From: an uncultured Poribacteria bacterium
GTDB taxonomy: Bacteria; Poribacteria; WGA-4E; WGA-3G
Length of the DNA stretch: 64,000 bases
NCBI GenBank assembly: GCA_951813545.1
Contig: OX638352.1
Coordinates: 4,666,835-4,730,834 of the forward strand
Direction of reading: 5' to 3'
Position 1 is the first letter of the stretch. Each line of letters starts with the position of its first letter. The notes under the pieces were generated by a model. It was not told the DNA's origin and searched no databases. It worked only from the letters and a program-made list of their open reading frames with translations. This document shows positions 16,822 through 24,936 of the stretch, piece by piece. Both the position numbers and the translations under genes were made by a program.

Positions 16822-16865
16822 AAAATCCGCGTAATCTGCGTAATCCGCGCAAATCCGCGATTCAG
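16822..16865 (-). repeat. GCGGATT-family repeat copy 7 (inverted)
   Basis: AAATCCGCGTAATCTGCG...AAATCCGCGATTCAG. It is inverted relative to copy 6 and overlaps the stop codon of the methylase remnant at 16862-16912. No further copies are seen to the right. Confidence 0.82.
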
Positions 16866-16912
16866 ACGCTCCCCTCCACAATCGCAATCTCATTTTCCGT
16901 TAAATTATACAA
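16862..16912 (-). pseudogene. C-terminal remnant of a type II DNA methylase
   Basis: The minus strand encodes LYNLTENEIAIVEGSV then a TGA stop. The pattern LYGLTEEEIxIVEG is, from memory, the standard last few residues of Eco57I/N6-adenine methylase-restriction proteins. Only these 16 codons remain; the IS5-type element begins 2 bp beyond. With the PLD-helicase fragment on the other side of the IS, this looks like the far end of a lost helicase-methylase defence locus. Short length makes this moderate confidence. Confidence 0.55.
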
Positions 16913-16913
16913 T

Positions 16914-17959
16914 AGAGATTATAATGATTTAGTTGTAAATCTGAGTTGGTCTATGATAAGCTGAGAAAAAACAAACGATAGGAGACCAACAGATGATTCG
17001 TTATGAAGTCCTCAAGGATAAACCGAAACAACTTCTGTCCTTGACGGGTTTTACCGCTGAAGAGTTCTCAGCACTTTTGCCGTCTTTCTCCAAGCGATTC
17101 TTGGAGTTGGTCAAAACCAAGACGCTTGAGGGTAAAGACCGGAAGAACCGGCAGTATACGCCGTATAAAAATAGTTGCTTGCCAAATCCTGAAGACATGT
17201 TGCTCTTTATCTTGATGTGCCTGCGAAAAGCGATGACGCAAGATGTGCTGGGTGCGATCTTTAGTATGGCTCAACGTGTTGCCAACAAGTGGATTCATTT
17301 GCTTTTGCCCATCGTCAATGAGGCGTTGGCAGCCCTTGGGGAGCTGCCGGCTCGGCAACCAAGAGAACCTTCAGTTTCTGATGAATCGTCGGAAACTTCA
17401 GTTGACGCTCCGGTTTCCACCCCTTTTTTTTCAGGATGGCGTAGAACGTCCGATTCAGCGTCCGAAAGATGCCGAAGCCCAAAAGGCATATTACAGTGGG
17501 AAAAAGAAGCACCATAGTATCAAAAACAATATCCTAATCAATGCCGAGAGCAAAGTCGTGTTTCTTACACCTTCGTGTGAAGGTCGCATCCACGACGAGC
17601 GTATTGCTGACATCGCAGGTTATTCGCCACCCCCTGGGAGTGTTTTGTATCAAGACACAGGTTTTCAAGGGTTTAAGTGTCCGGGCCTTAAGATCATTCA
17701 ACCCAAAAAGAAGCCGAAAGGTCAAGACTTGACATCTGAAGAAAAAGCGAAGAATCGCGAGATTCCATCAATACGCATACGCGTTGAACACGCCATTGCG
17801 GGCATCAAAAGGTTTCGCATCGTCAAAGATAAACTGCGAAACTTCAAGAAAGGATTCGCTGATTGCGTCATGGAAACTTGCTGCGGCTTACACAACTTTA
17901 GACTCAACTTCAGACCTTGGGTTTATCCGATACCTCAAGATTAAATTAATATAATGTCT
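16914..17959 (+). mobile_element. IS5-superfamily insertion sequence, about 1046 bp
   Basis: One transposase region lies between imperfect inverted ends (16914-16931 and 17942-17959; 14 of 18 positions match by my alignment). The transposase stop codon lies inside the right end. A 3-bp direct repeat AAT flanks both ends (16911-16913 and 17960-17962), the target size typical of several IS5 groups. It separates a truncated PLD-helicase gene from a methylase remnant. Ends were deduced by eye. Confidence 0.65.
16993..17944 (+). pseudogene. IS5-type (DDE_Tnp_4) transposase in two frames
   Basis: Frame 1 (16993-17517) encodes the N-terminal helix-turn-helix part (LPNPEDMLLFILMCLRKAMTQDVLGAIF, RVANKWIHLLLPIVNEALAALGELPAR). 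The next frame (to 17944) encodes the catalytic part: FQDGVERPIQRPKDAEAQ (first Asp), YYSGKKKHHSIKN, YQDTGFQGF, and RIRVEHAIAGIKRF (Glu). The frame must change by +1 between about 17343 and 17431. Family similarity suggests near 17365 (...QPRE / NLQFL...), i.e. a decaying gene. A run of eight T at 17424-17431 just before the first Asp is an alternative slippage site. Confidence 0.8.
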
Positions 17960-18599
17960 AATAGATGAGTTCTGGTGGGTGATCTTGCCCTATCTGCTTC
18001 AGTTTTGCGAGTACTTTATTTTTCACATCTTCAACGAGTTTATCGTTATTCCAGAGTTCATCAAACCATGCTTTGAGGTCAGTTCGGTCTCGGTCGCTAT
18101 CCACCTCAAGATTAAGTTCAATGTTGCTATTATTTGAACTGAGTCCGAGTCCGCGCACCGTAAAGTTGGAGCTGCCGAGAATTGCTTTGTCAACGCCGTT
18201 ATTGGCGATATGGTACATTTTCCCGTGTATCAGATTTGATTCGCGGGTCGTGCGGATTTCTACCTTCTCTTTTATCCATTTGGCACACGCTTTGGCAATC
18301 GGTTTCTGTCGAAGTTGCTGGTTGAGTTCTAAACCTGTATCCGTTATGTCAAACGCTTTTTTATCTGAATTATTCGGATCCATGCGTTTGATAAAATCAG
18401 GGTCACCAAAAAGAAAACGAAGTTCCTCTATTTTGTTGAAGGAGTGTTGCATCTTTTCATAGGCATAGATGGTGAAGTAGGCGGATACGATGGAGAGTGC
18501 GGAACCGTTCTTAATTTCTTGTTCTAAGAAATCGTGAACTGTTTCACGAAGAAGGTTATCTCGGATGCCGGATTTTAGGGATGTATTTTTATTTGACAT
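17958..18599 (-). pseudogene. N-terminal PLD-like fragment of a SNF2-type helicase
   Basis: 213 residues: LSIVSAYFTIYAYEKM, ELRFLFGDPDFI, KAFDITDTGLELNQ, LIHGKMYHI and AILGSSNFTVRGLGL (HxK and N/S of the phospholipase D-like motif), ELNLEVDSDRDRTDLKAWFDELW. This is the N-terminal module of long PLD-SNF2 helicases (about 1000 residues) common in defence islands. The frame ends DHPPELIY then TAG, where family proteins continue into the helicase; the stop comes from the IS end at 17959. Hence a truncated gene with the ATPase missing. The stand-alone PLD domain could still be expressed. Confidence 0.8.
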
Positions 18600-19131
18600 A
18601 AATATCTCTATTTGTAGTGTAATTTGATTTCGACGAAATCAATAGTGTTGTGCCCATTCAGATTTTGTTGCGTAACATTCTCAACAAGGAGGCGGTTCCT
18701 ATACGGTTTTCCAAAACACTAATCAGGAAATTTGACACGTTCGTAAATTTCTTGTAAGGGCAGTTTGCATTGGATGGTGGTGAGGGGGTTGCCATGATTT
18801 CCTCCGGTAGTGTCCTGAATAATTTGCATTATAGCGTAACGCCGAGAAGATGTCAAGGATGGTAGGATCATTTTCGGAGCGATTAAGTCAAGGGATTGCG
18901 AAGAAAAAGGCGAGGTTAGAAACCTCGCCAGCAGCGGGTAAAGCGGTTTAGATATTCCGATGCGGTTACGGAATCGGAGAGTTTTTGCTGGGGTGTTTCC
19001 GCTGTCCTACAGGCGAACTGAATGCCCTTGGGTTACAGATAGATTTTCTGTGTACAACTTCTCAATTTGTGGTATACTATTACGGAAACTGAAAGCGTTC
19101 TGCTGTTTAGTACAACTTGGAGGAAATTTGC
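18600..19131. other. Intergenic region with a GGCGAGG hairpin
   Basis: No gene seen. At 18909-18929 AGGCGAGGTT-AGAA-ACCTCGCC forms a hairpin, a minimal version of the core of the MITE family described at 30196, 36036, 49156 and 63085. A TATACT at 19073-19078 could be a -10 for the next gene, but no good -35 is visible. Confidence 0.5.
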
Positions 19132-20106
19132 ATGAATACACCACCAGAAAGAAAGTGGGATGGGACGGTTGTCCGCTATCCGGATCCGGCGATTGAGGTG
19201 CTGGATCCTCGTTTTGGAAAATATAAAATCGGGAATTCCGTTGTTGAAAAATTGTGGACGGGGTCGCGCTGGACAGAGGGACCTGTCTGGTTCGGTGATG
19301 GCGGTTATCTGCTGTGGAGCGATATTCCGAACAATCGGATTCTGAAATGGGAGGAATCCACCGGTAAAGTGAGTGTCTATCGCAAACCGTCTAATTATAG
19401 CAATGGACACACCCGCGATCGGCAGGGTAGACTCATCAGTTGTGAGCACGGTGCGCGGCGCGTTACACGAACCGAGTATGACGGAACGATTACCGTACTG
19501 ATGGACAGCTTCGATGGAAAACCGCTCAACGCACCGAACGATGTGGCAGTCCATCCTGATGGGGGTATCTGGTTTACTGATCCCGGATATGGTATCATGC
19601 TCAACTACGAAGGACATATAGCCGAATTTGAACTGCCAACCTGTGTTTATCGTCTCAACCCAGATACTGGAGACGCAACTGTGGTGATAGATGAGCTCGA
19701 AAAGCCGAACGGCATCTGCTTTTCACCCGATTATGATAAACTTTATGTCGTTGATACGGGTGTTACACATAAAGAGGGAACACCGCGGCATCTCTTCGTC
19801 TACGATGTAATAGATGGTGAGCGATTGGGCGACCAAGAGGTCTTCTGTGATATGTCACCGGGGATTGCTGACGGTATTCGATGTGATGTTGATGGAAATT
19901 TGTGGGCAAGTGCGGGTTGGGTTGGCGACGGATACGACGGCGTGCATGTCTTCGCACCAGATGGAACACGTATCGGACAAATTCACCTCCCAGAAATCTG
20001 CGCAAATCTCTGTTTCGGCGGTGTGAAACGGAACCGATTGTTTATGGCGGGGAGTCAGTCTCTCTACTCGGTTTATGTAGAAGCACAAGGCGTGCCGCTA
20101 TTTTAG
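19132..20106 (+). CDS. SMP-30/gluconolactonase/LRE family protein
   Basis: 324-residue six-bladed propeller of the SMP-30/gluconolactonase type, which hydrolyses sugar lactones using a divalent metal. Seen: TEGPVWFGDGGYLLWSDIPNNRILKW (metal-ligand Glu), NGHTRDRQGRLISCEHGARRVTR, NAPNDVAVHPDGGIWFTDPGYG (Asn and Asp), KPNGICFSPDYDKLYVVDT, GIADGIRCDVDGNLWAS (third Asp). Start ATG 19132 is preceded by GGAGGAA; the longer TTG start at 19117 is inside that Shine-Dalgarno. Cytoplasmic. Fits the sugar-catabolic character of the region. Confidence 0.88.
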   Translation: MNTPPERKWDGTVVRYPDPAIEVLDPRFGKYKIGNSVVEKLWTGSRWTEGPVWFGDGGYLLWSDIPNNRILKWEESTGKVSVYRKPSNYSNGHTRDRQGRLISCEHGARRVTRTEYDGTITVLMDSFDGKPLNAPNDVAVHPDGGIWFTDPGYGIMLNYEGHIAEFELPTCVYRLNPDTGDATVVIDELEKPNGICFSPDYDKLYVVDTGVTHKEGTPRHLFVYDVIDGERLGDQEVFCDMSPGIADGIRCDVDGNLWASAGWVGDGYDGVHVFAPDGTRIGQIHLPEICANLCFGGVKRNRLFMAGSQSLYSVYVEAQGVPLF

Positions 20107-20131
20107 TTTACGGCACGGAACGGTAGAGTTC

Positions 20132-20959
20132 ATGAGCACGTTGGAACACATTGACTGCCCCATTTGTGAGCGCGATGAGACGGAATTGCTTTTTAACAAA
20201 GATTCCCTGTCAGTAGTTGCCTGCAAGCGGTGTCGGTTGAGATATGTCAATCCACGGGTTGATCGTCAGACACTTGAGGTGGGTTACACTGAGACTTACT
20301 ATCCGCCAGATAAAGTGGAACGCATTCGGACGGATAGCATGGAATGGTTGCAGATGTCAGAGCGTCTCACGGAGTTAGAGAAACAGCATCAAGGTAAAGG
20401 AAGACTGCTGGATGTTGGGTGTGGCATCGGTACCTTTCTTCATCTCGCACATGAACGGGGTTGGGAATCGCACGGTGTTGATCCCTCCAAGAGCGGAAGT
20501 GATTTTGCGCAAGAAGTCCATAAACTGGATGTGCAGTGTGGAGACCTCTTTGATGCGGATTTTCCGTCTGCACATTTCGACGCGATTACACTCTACCATG
20601 TGTTAGAACATATCTCTGAACTAAATCCATTTCTCAGTGAATTACGCAGGGTTTTGAAACCTGCAGGGAGTGAGAAGAAGGCGAGCACTTTGGTCATCGA
20701 AGTTCCGAACGGTGAAGGACTGCAGAGCCGTCTCCAGAAGGCGGATTGGCCCTACGTCCATCCGCGCGATCATCTCTACTATTTCTCTGCGCGTTCCTTG
20801 CCAAGATTACTTGAGAAGCACGGTTTTGGGAACATTACGTTGGGGAAACCGAGGCGCGTTAGTCCTTCAGCAGGTATCCATTTCGCACTCCGTCAAGCAG
20901 CGACTGCCACACTCGTTCGGTTTCACTTAGGCACAGTGATTCGGGTGTACGCAAGTTAG
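20132..20959 (+). CDS. SAM-dependent methyltransferase with N-terminal zinc ribbon
   Basis: 275 residues. An N-terminal Cys motif (CPIC at 9-12, CKRC at 31-34) followed by LRYVNPR is typical of class I methyltransferases with a zinc-binding head. The SAM-binding loop is LLDVGCGIGTFLHLA, then HGVDPS, and DAITLYHVLEHISEL (post-I and motif IV equivalents). The last domain (HPRDHLYYFSARSLPRLLEKHGF) is the common Methyltransf_23 tail, often acting on sugars or lipids in envelope biosynthesis. Starts 26 bp after the SMP-30 gene and may share its transcript. Substrate unknown. Confidence 0.85.
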   Translation: MSTLEHIDCPICERDETELLFNKDSLSVVACKRCRLRYVNPRVDRQTLEVGYTETYYPPDKVERIRTDSMEWLQMSERLTELEKQHQGKGRLLDVGCGIGTFLHLAHERGWESHGVDPSKSGSDFAQEVHKLDVQCGDLFDADFPSAHFDAITLYHVLEHISELNPFLSELRRVLKPAGSEKKASTLVIEVPNGEGLQSRLQKADWPYVHPRDHLYYFSARSLPRLLEKHGFGNITLGKPRRVSPSAGIHFALRQAATATLVRFHLGTVIRVYAS

Positions 20960-20969
20960 TAGTCATGCG

Positions 20970-21437
20970 TTATGATGATGGTTTTTCATAAGAGAACGTT
21001 TGGATGACATCGTTCATGAGAAGACGCTGCGCAATTGTCTCAAGGATTTCAGCATTCAGGGCACCCATCAGCCAGTATTTATGTCCAGTCTGGACGGTGG
21101 TGACACCTGTGATGCCTAAATCTTTGATGCCTTTGACAGTGCTATCGCCCACTGCGTCAGTGACACCGGGTTTGAATTGCACTTCAAGCGTCCAACCTGC
21201 TGCAGTGTCATTTTGAGCATCGAAGGTATATGCTTGTGTAATAGGATCGGCGAGGAGTTCAGTGCCTATTCGGTCAATAGTTTGGGCATCGAGAGAACCT
21301 TCAATCCAATAAACCGTGGCTGTGCGGACAGAATCGATGCCACTGATACCGAGGTCGGCGATGTCTTCAAGAATGCCCTGTCCAACTGTGTCAGGGACTT
21401 CGGGTTTATAGTAAACTTCAACTTTCCAGTTTCTCAT
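20970..21437 (-). CDS. Tandem PurS-like domain protein
   Basis: 155 residues from the ATG at 21437 (the frame runs up to 21512, but the extra residues look non-homologous). Two PurS-like domains lie in tandem: WKVEVYYKPEVPDTVGQGI...LADPITQAYTFD and WTLEVQFKPGVTDAVGDST...LMNDVIQTFSYE, each with the KPxVxDxxG and DLGIxG marks. PurS is normally a single 80-residue subunit of FGAM synthase, encoded beside purL and purQ. Here it is duplicated, fused, and neither gene is nearby. It could be a PurS pair or a PurS-derived protein with a new role. Confidence 0.75.
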   Translation of the reverse strand: MRNWKVEVYYKPEVPDTVGQGILEDIADLGISGIDSVRTATVYWIEGSLDAQTIDRIGTELLADPITQAYTFDAQNDTAAGWTLEVQFKPGVTDAVGDSTVKGIKDLGITGVTTVQTGHKYWLMGALNAEILETIAQRLLMNDVIQTFSYEKPSS

Positions 21438-21547
21438 ATTTTTAATTCTGGGCTTATCTAAGCACTCTTTCTCCGTTGTCGAAAAACGGGCGTTGAATTC
21501 GGTTTTGGACAACGGACAAAACCGAGCAACCTAATGGTAAAAAACAG

Positions 21548-22357
21548 ATGAATATTTTAGTTTTCGGCGCACATCCCGATGATTGTGATATTAAAGCGGG
21601 CGGTGTTGCTGCTCTATATGTGCAACAGGGTCATCACGTTAAATTTGTCTCTGTTACGAACGGCGATGCTGGTCACCACGAAATGGGTGGTGGTCCCTTA
21701 GCTCAACGGCGATACGCTGAAGCACAAGCTGCCGCTGAAGTTATCGGTATCGAATACGAACTGCTGGACAATCACGATGGCGAACTGATGCCGACGTTAG
21801 AAAACCGATATAAGGTTATTCGCACAATACGTGAATTCCGTCCGGATTTGATTATGACGCACCGCCCGAACGATTATCATCCTGACCATCGGTATACGTC
21901 AACGTTGGTACAGGATGCGGCGTATATGGTTACCGTGCCGAATATCTGTGCGCTCACGCCCGATCTGAGAAAAAATCCTGTTATTGTCTATTTGAGCGAT
22001 GGCTTCATGAAACCTTATCCGTTCACACCGGATGTTGTTGTTGGCATTGATGCTGTTGTCGAACAGAAGATTGATATGCTCCACTGTCACGTATCGCAGT
22101 TTTACGAGTGGCTTCCGTACAACGGCGGCACATTAGGCGCTGTTCCTACTGACGCATCGGCGCGGCGCGCATGGCTTGCTGAACGGCTGTTGAACCGTTT
22201 CCGAGATACCGCTGAAAAGTATCGAGATGTGCTAATAGCACTCTACGGCGAAGAAGCAGGGGCACAAGTCGAATATGCTGAGGCGTTTGAAGGGTGCGAA
22301 TACGGGTCTTCGCTCACAGCAGAAAATATCCCAATCCTCTTTCCATTTTTTCAATAA
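21548..22357 (+). CDS. PIG-L/LmbE family zinc deacetylase
   Basis: 269 residues of the PIG-L deacetylase family, which removes acetyl groups from N-acetylglucosaminyl conjugates. The zinc motif GAHPDD (7-12) and the second metal-site motif NDYHPDHR are both intact. Cytoplasmic, no signal peptide. Divergent from the PurS-like gene with about 110 bp between starts. The diheme protein gene follows after 19 bp. Substrate is not determinable. Confidence 0.9.
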   Translation: MNILVFGAHPDDCDIKAGGVAALYVQQGHHVKFVSVTNGDAGHHEMGGGPLAQRRYAEAQAAAEVIGIEYELLDNHDGELMPTLENRYKVIRTIREFRPDLIMTHRPNDYHPDHRYTSTLVQDAAYMVTVPNICALTPDLRKNPVIVYLSDGFMKPYPFTPDVVVGIDAVVEQKIDMLHCHVSQFYEWLPYNGGTLGAVPTDASARRAWLAERLLNRFRDTAEKYRDVLIALYGEEAGAQVEYAEAFEGCEYGSSLTAENIPILFPFFQ

Positions 22358-22376
22358 GGAGTCCTGTTTTAACTCT

Positions 22377-22643
22377 ATGCCGACAGAACAAGCCAGTGCC
22401 AGGACGCTCATGGTTATTGTCAGCGTTATTGGTCTCATCTTTGCGATTGTTATGGTTATTCTCTTTTTCAATGCTGCGCCCGCGCGTTCTAATATTGAGG
22501 TGCATCGCGGTTCAGAGGAAGCGTCTGAGTGTCTGAAGTGCCATTTGAGAGGCGATGAGAAATCGCCGACAATGCCGCATCTCAATGTAGGTCAGTGTAA
22601 CCTCTGTCACGGACTATCAAAGGAGAAAGCGGACGTTAAATAA
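22377..22643 (+). CDS. Small membrane-anchored diheme cytochrome-like protein
   Basis: 88 residues from the ATG at 22377; AAGGAG lies about 14 nt upstream, and the longer frame from 22275 runs inside the previous gene. One N-terminal transmembrane helix (about 11-32, LMVIVSVIGLIFAIVMVILFF), then a small domain outside the cytoplasm with two heme-c motifs, CLKCH (52-56) and CNLCH (74-78), and extra His residues that could be the distal ligands. Probably an electron carrier like short NapC/c7-type proteins. No partner oxidoreductase is adjacent. Confidence 0.8.
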   Translation: MPTEQASARTLMVIVSVIGLIFAIVMVILFFNAAPARSNIEVHRGSEEASECLKCHLRGDEKSPTMPHLNVGQCNLCHGLSKEKADVK

Positions 22644-22722
22644 AGTGAATTTCATAATAAAAGCATGGTAGAAAGAGAACCCTTTTGGTATAGTCAAAAA
22701 CCTCTCACAGAAGGCGTTCTCT

Positions 22723-22902
22723 ATGGATATTGTATCACTTTTCTGTGAAATTGACGACTTTTTTCTTCCGTTTGAAAAATATAAGGCACGACGACTATCA
22801 AAGCCCCTAAAAAAACGGGGTCGCCCCCGAAGGCTGTATCCCAGCGTGGTAATAGTGATCCTCGTCAACTTGCATCAGAATCAGTTTATTAGGCATTTCT
22901 GA
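22723..22902 (+). pseudogene. IS982-family transposase remnant (N-terminus)
   Basis: A 59-residue frame beginning MDIVSLFCEIDDFFLPFEKY and continuing GRPRRLYPSVVIVILVNLHQNQF matches the start of IS982 transposases (SLFC-x-IDDFF...RP-x-L-x-x-SEV...IL-x-x-FHQ) as I know them. Full transposases are about 290-300 residues; here the catalytic part is absent. ACCCTTTTGGT at 22679-22689 upstream could be the old IS end. It lies directly upstream of the TolB-like gene, whose leader begins right after it. Confidence 0.8.
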
Positions 22903-22926
22903 ATAGCAGACATGGAGGAGATAAAA

Positions 22927-23926
22927 ATGAAACGGCCCCTGACTTATATCATGTTCGGAACGACCCTGTTTTTGTTGCACTTTATGTTTTCGGTAAACCT
23001 CTATGTCTACGCATCCGATGCTCCGTATATTGCTTTCAGTTCCAACCGAGATGGAGATTATGATATCTACATCATGGATATAAAAGGAAAGAATCTCCAG
23101 AACCTAACAAACAGCCCAACGCATGAGTTTAAACCAGCGTTTTCGCCGGACGGACATCAGATGGCTTATGTTTCCTCTCGGCATGATGGCAATCCCGAAA
23201 TCTATGTGATGAATCTCAATACAAAGGTATCCTACCGCTTGACGAACCATCCCGGGCATGACGATAATCCTGCATGGTCCCCAGACGGACGATGGATTGC
23301 GTTTGACTCCTATAGAGAAGTGACGTATGACATCTATAAAATCGAACCGGATGGCGAGAATCTACAACGCTTGACGCACGGGGTGGTGGATAGAAACTAC
23401 AACGCGACTTGGTCCCCTGATAGTCAATCAATCGCTTTTGCTTCTTTCAGAGCGGCTCCTGGCATCTACATCATGGATGCCGATGGCGGAAATCAAAGAC
23501 GACTCGAAAACCAACCGCTGTCGGGACACATGCCCTCATGGTCGCCAGATGGAAAACAGATCGCTTTTAGTGATATGATTTTAGGCGGACATCGGGATCC
23601 CCTTTTCGGAGGAAGTCGGGATATCTACACGCTAAACGTTGACGGGAGTAATCTCAGGCGGCGGACACACCATCCAGCTATGGACATATTTCCGGATTGG
23701 AGTCCTGATGGACGATCGATTGTTTACTATTCCAGGTGGAATCAGAAAACTGACATTTATCTTATAGAAGGTGGGCTTGGACGACATGGCGGTCGATCGA
23801 TTGACGCGCCATCCAGCGGATGATAAGTATCCAGCGTGGGTGCCTGCGGGTTCTCTCTCTATTTCTCCAACCGCAGAGACACAAACGACCTTGTGGGGCA
23901 AACTAAAGCAGTCTGGGCAGGACTAA
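22927..23926 (+). pseudogene. Secreted TolB-like WD40 propeller, frameshifted, with C-terminal WG-K tag
   Basis: Start ATG 22927, preceded by GGAGGAG (an ATG at 22912 lies inside that site). A signal peptide (IMFGTTLFLLHFMFSVNLYVYA) precedes repeated propeller blades (FSPDGHQMAYVSSRHDGNPEIYVMN, WSPDGRWIAFDS, WSPDGKQIAFSD, WSPDGRSIVYYS). The reading frame ends early at 23823, but one extra G around 23766-23771 explains it. In the +1 frame the protein resumes (GLDDMAVDRLTRHPADDKYPAW) and ends ETQTTLWGKLKQSGQD at 23926, carrying the tail shared with two other secreted proteins. Mutation and assembly error are both possible. Confidence 0.75.
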
Positions 23927-23993
23927 ATGAGACGCGTCTAATGCCACAACACGGTTGGTTCCTGTCCTCCACCACTTCGGATTAGACAACGCG

Positions 23994-24890
23994 CTATAGA
24001 ACATCTATAGATTGGAACACAGCCTTGATTCCTACCCAAGTGATACTGTCTTCCGCCTCGCGCATAACTTCAAGGCATTCAAACCGATTTGCCTCTAAAG
24101 CCGATTTGACCTGCGCAAGCTCCGTCTCCAAAATCCCAGAAAAAATGACGATCCCTTCAGGATGTAACCGCGGCGCACAGTGCGGAATGATCGGGAGAAT
24201 CGCCTTCGTTAAGATATTTCCAATAATAAGATGGTATTTGCTCTCTGTTCCCTTGAGTCCATCGCCTTGAGATAAGCACACCTGTGATGCTACACCGTTC
24301 GCCTGGAAATTCTCTGCTGCGACAGGAATTGCTGTCGGATCGAGTTCAATCGCGTCAACGTGTTTCGCCCCTAACTTAATAGCAGCGATTGTTAATATAC
24401 CTGAGCCGGTCCCGATGTCGGCAACGCTGTGGTGCAGTTCGACGGTGGATTCCAATAGGTCGAGGGAGAGCCGTGTGGTCGGATGGTAACCCGTGCCGAA
24501 CGCCATGCCGGGGTCGAGTTGAACCAGGATGTCTGTTTCGTTGGGACGAGTATCGTGCCAGGTCGGTGTGATGAGAATCCGTTTTCCGACCCGTTGGGGG
24601 GGAAAGGCGGCTTTCCAAGTTTCCTCCCACTTTTCAGATTTGACATGCTGTAAATCAATTGTGGCGGGATGTGGTTCTATGCCCCACGTTGGAAGTTCCG
24701 CGAGGAAGTCGCGAAGTCTCTGCATCCGTGCCCCGACTCTATCATCTAAAGGATAGTGCGCGATGAGGTTTATTGTGGACGTAGTGCTGTCTTTGAGTTC
24801 AACACCGGTTGCATTCATTTCAAAGAGACAGTGTGCGACAGCTTCGGATGCCTCTTGAGAGGTTGTTACCGTGATCTTTGCCCAATTCAT
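23994..24890 (-). CDS. prmA: Ribosomal protein L11 methyltransferase
   Basis: 298 residues from the ATG at 24890; the frame extends upstream into the dnaJ 3' end but that part is not PrmA. Trimethylates ribosomal protein L11. Seen: SEKWEETWKAAFPPQRVGKRILITPTW (interdomain), LDPGMAFGTGYHPTTRLSL, VADIGTGSGILTIAAIKLGA (SAM site), IELDPTAIPVAAENFQANG and IIGNILTKAI. Downstream of dnaJ by 46 bp, a common prmA-dnaJ-grpE arrangement, so probably in the same operon. Confidence 0.95.
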   Translation of the reverse strand: MNWAKITVTTSQEASEAVAHCLFEMNATGVELKDSTTSTINLIAHYPLDDRVGARMQRLRDFLAELPTWGIEPHPATIDLQHVKSEKWEETWKAAFPPQRVGKRILITPTWHDTRPNETDILVQLDPGMAFGTGYHPTTRLSLDLLESTVELHHSVADIGTGSGILTIAAIKLGAKHVDAIELDPTAIPVAAENFQANGVASQVCLSQGDGLKGTESKYHLIIGNILTKAILPIIPHCAPRLHPEGIVIFSGILETELAQVKSALEANRFECLEVMREAEDSITWVGIKAVFQSIDVL

Positions 24891-24936
24891 TTTTTCGCAC
24901 CTACGTGCTCGCTCTCGGAAAACTGAACAACACTTT

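Noticed and set aside
17424-17431. T8 tract as certain programmed frameshift site
   Set aside because: Residue patterns suggest that the frame changes earlier (near 17365); kept only as an alternative.
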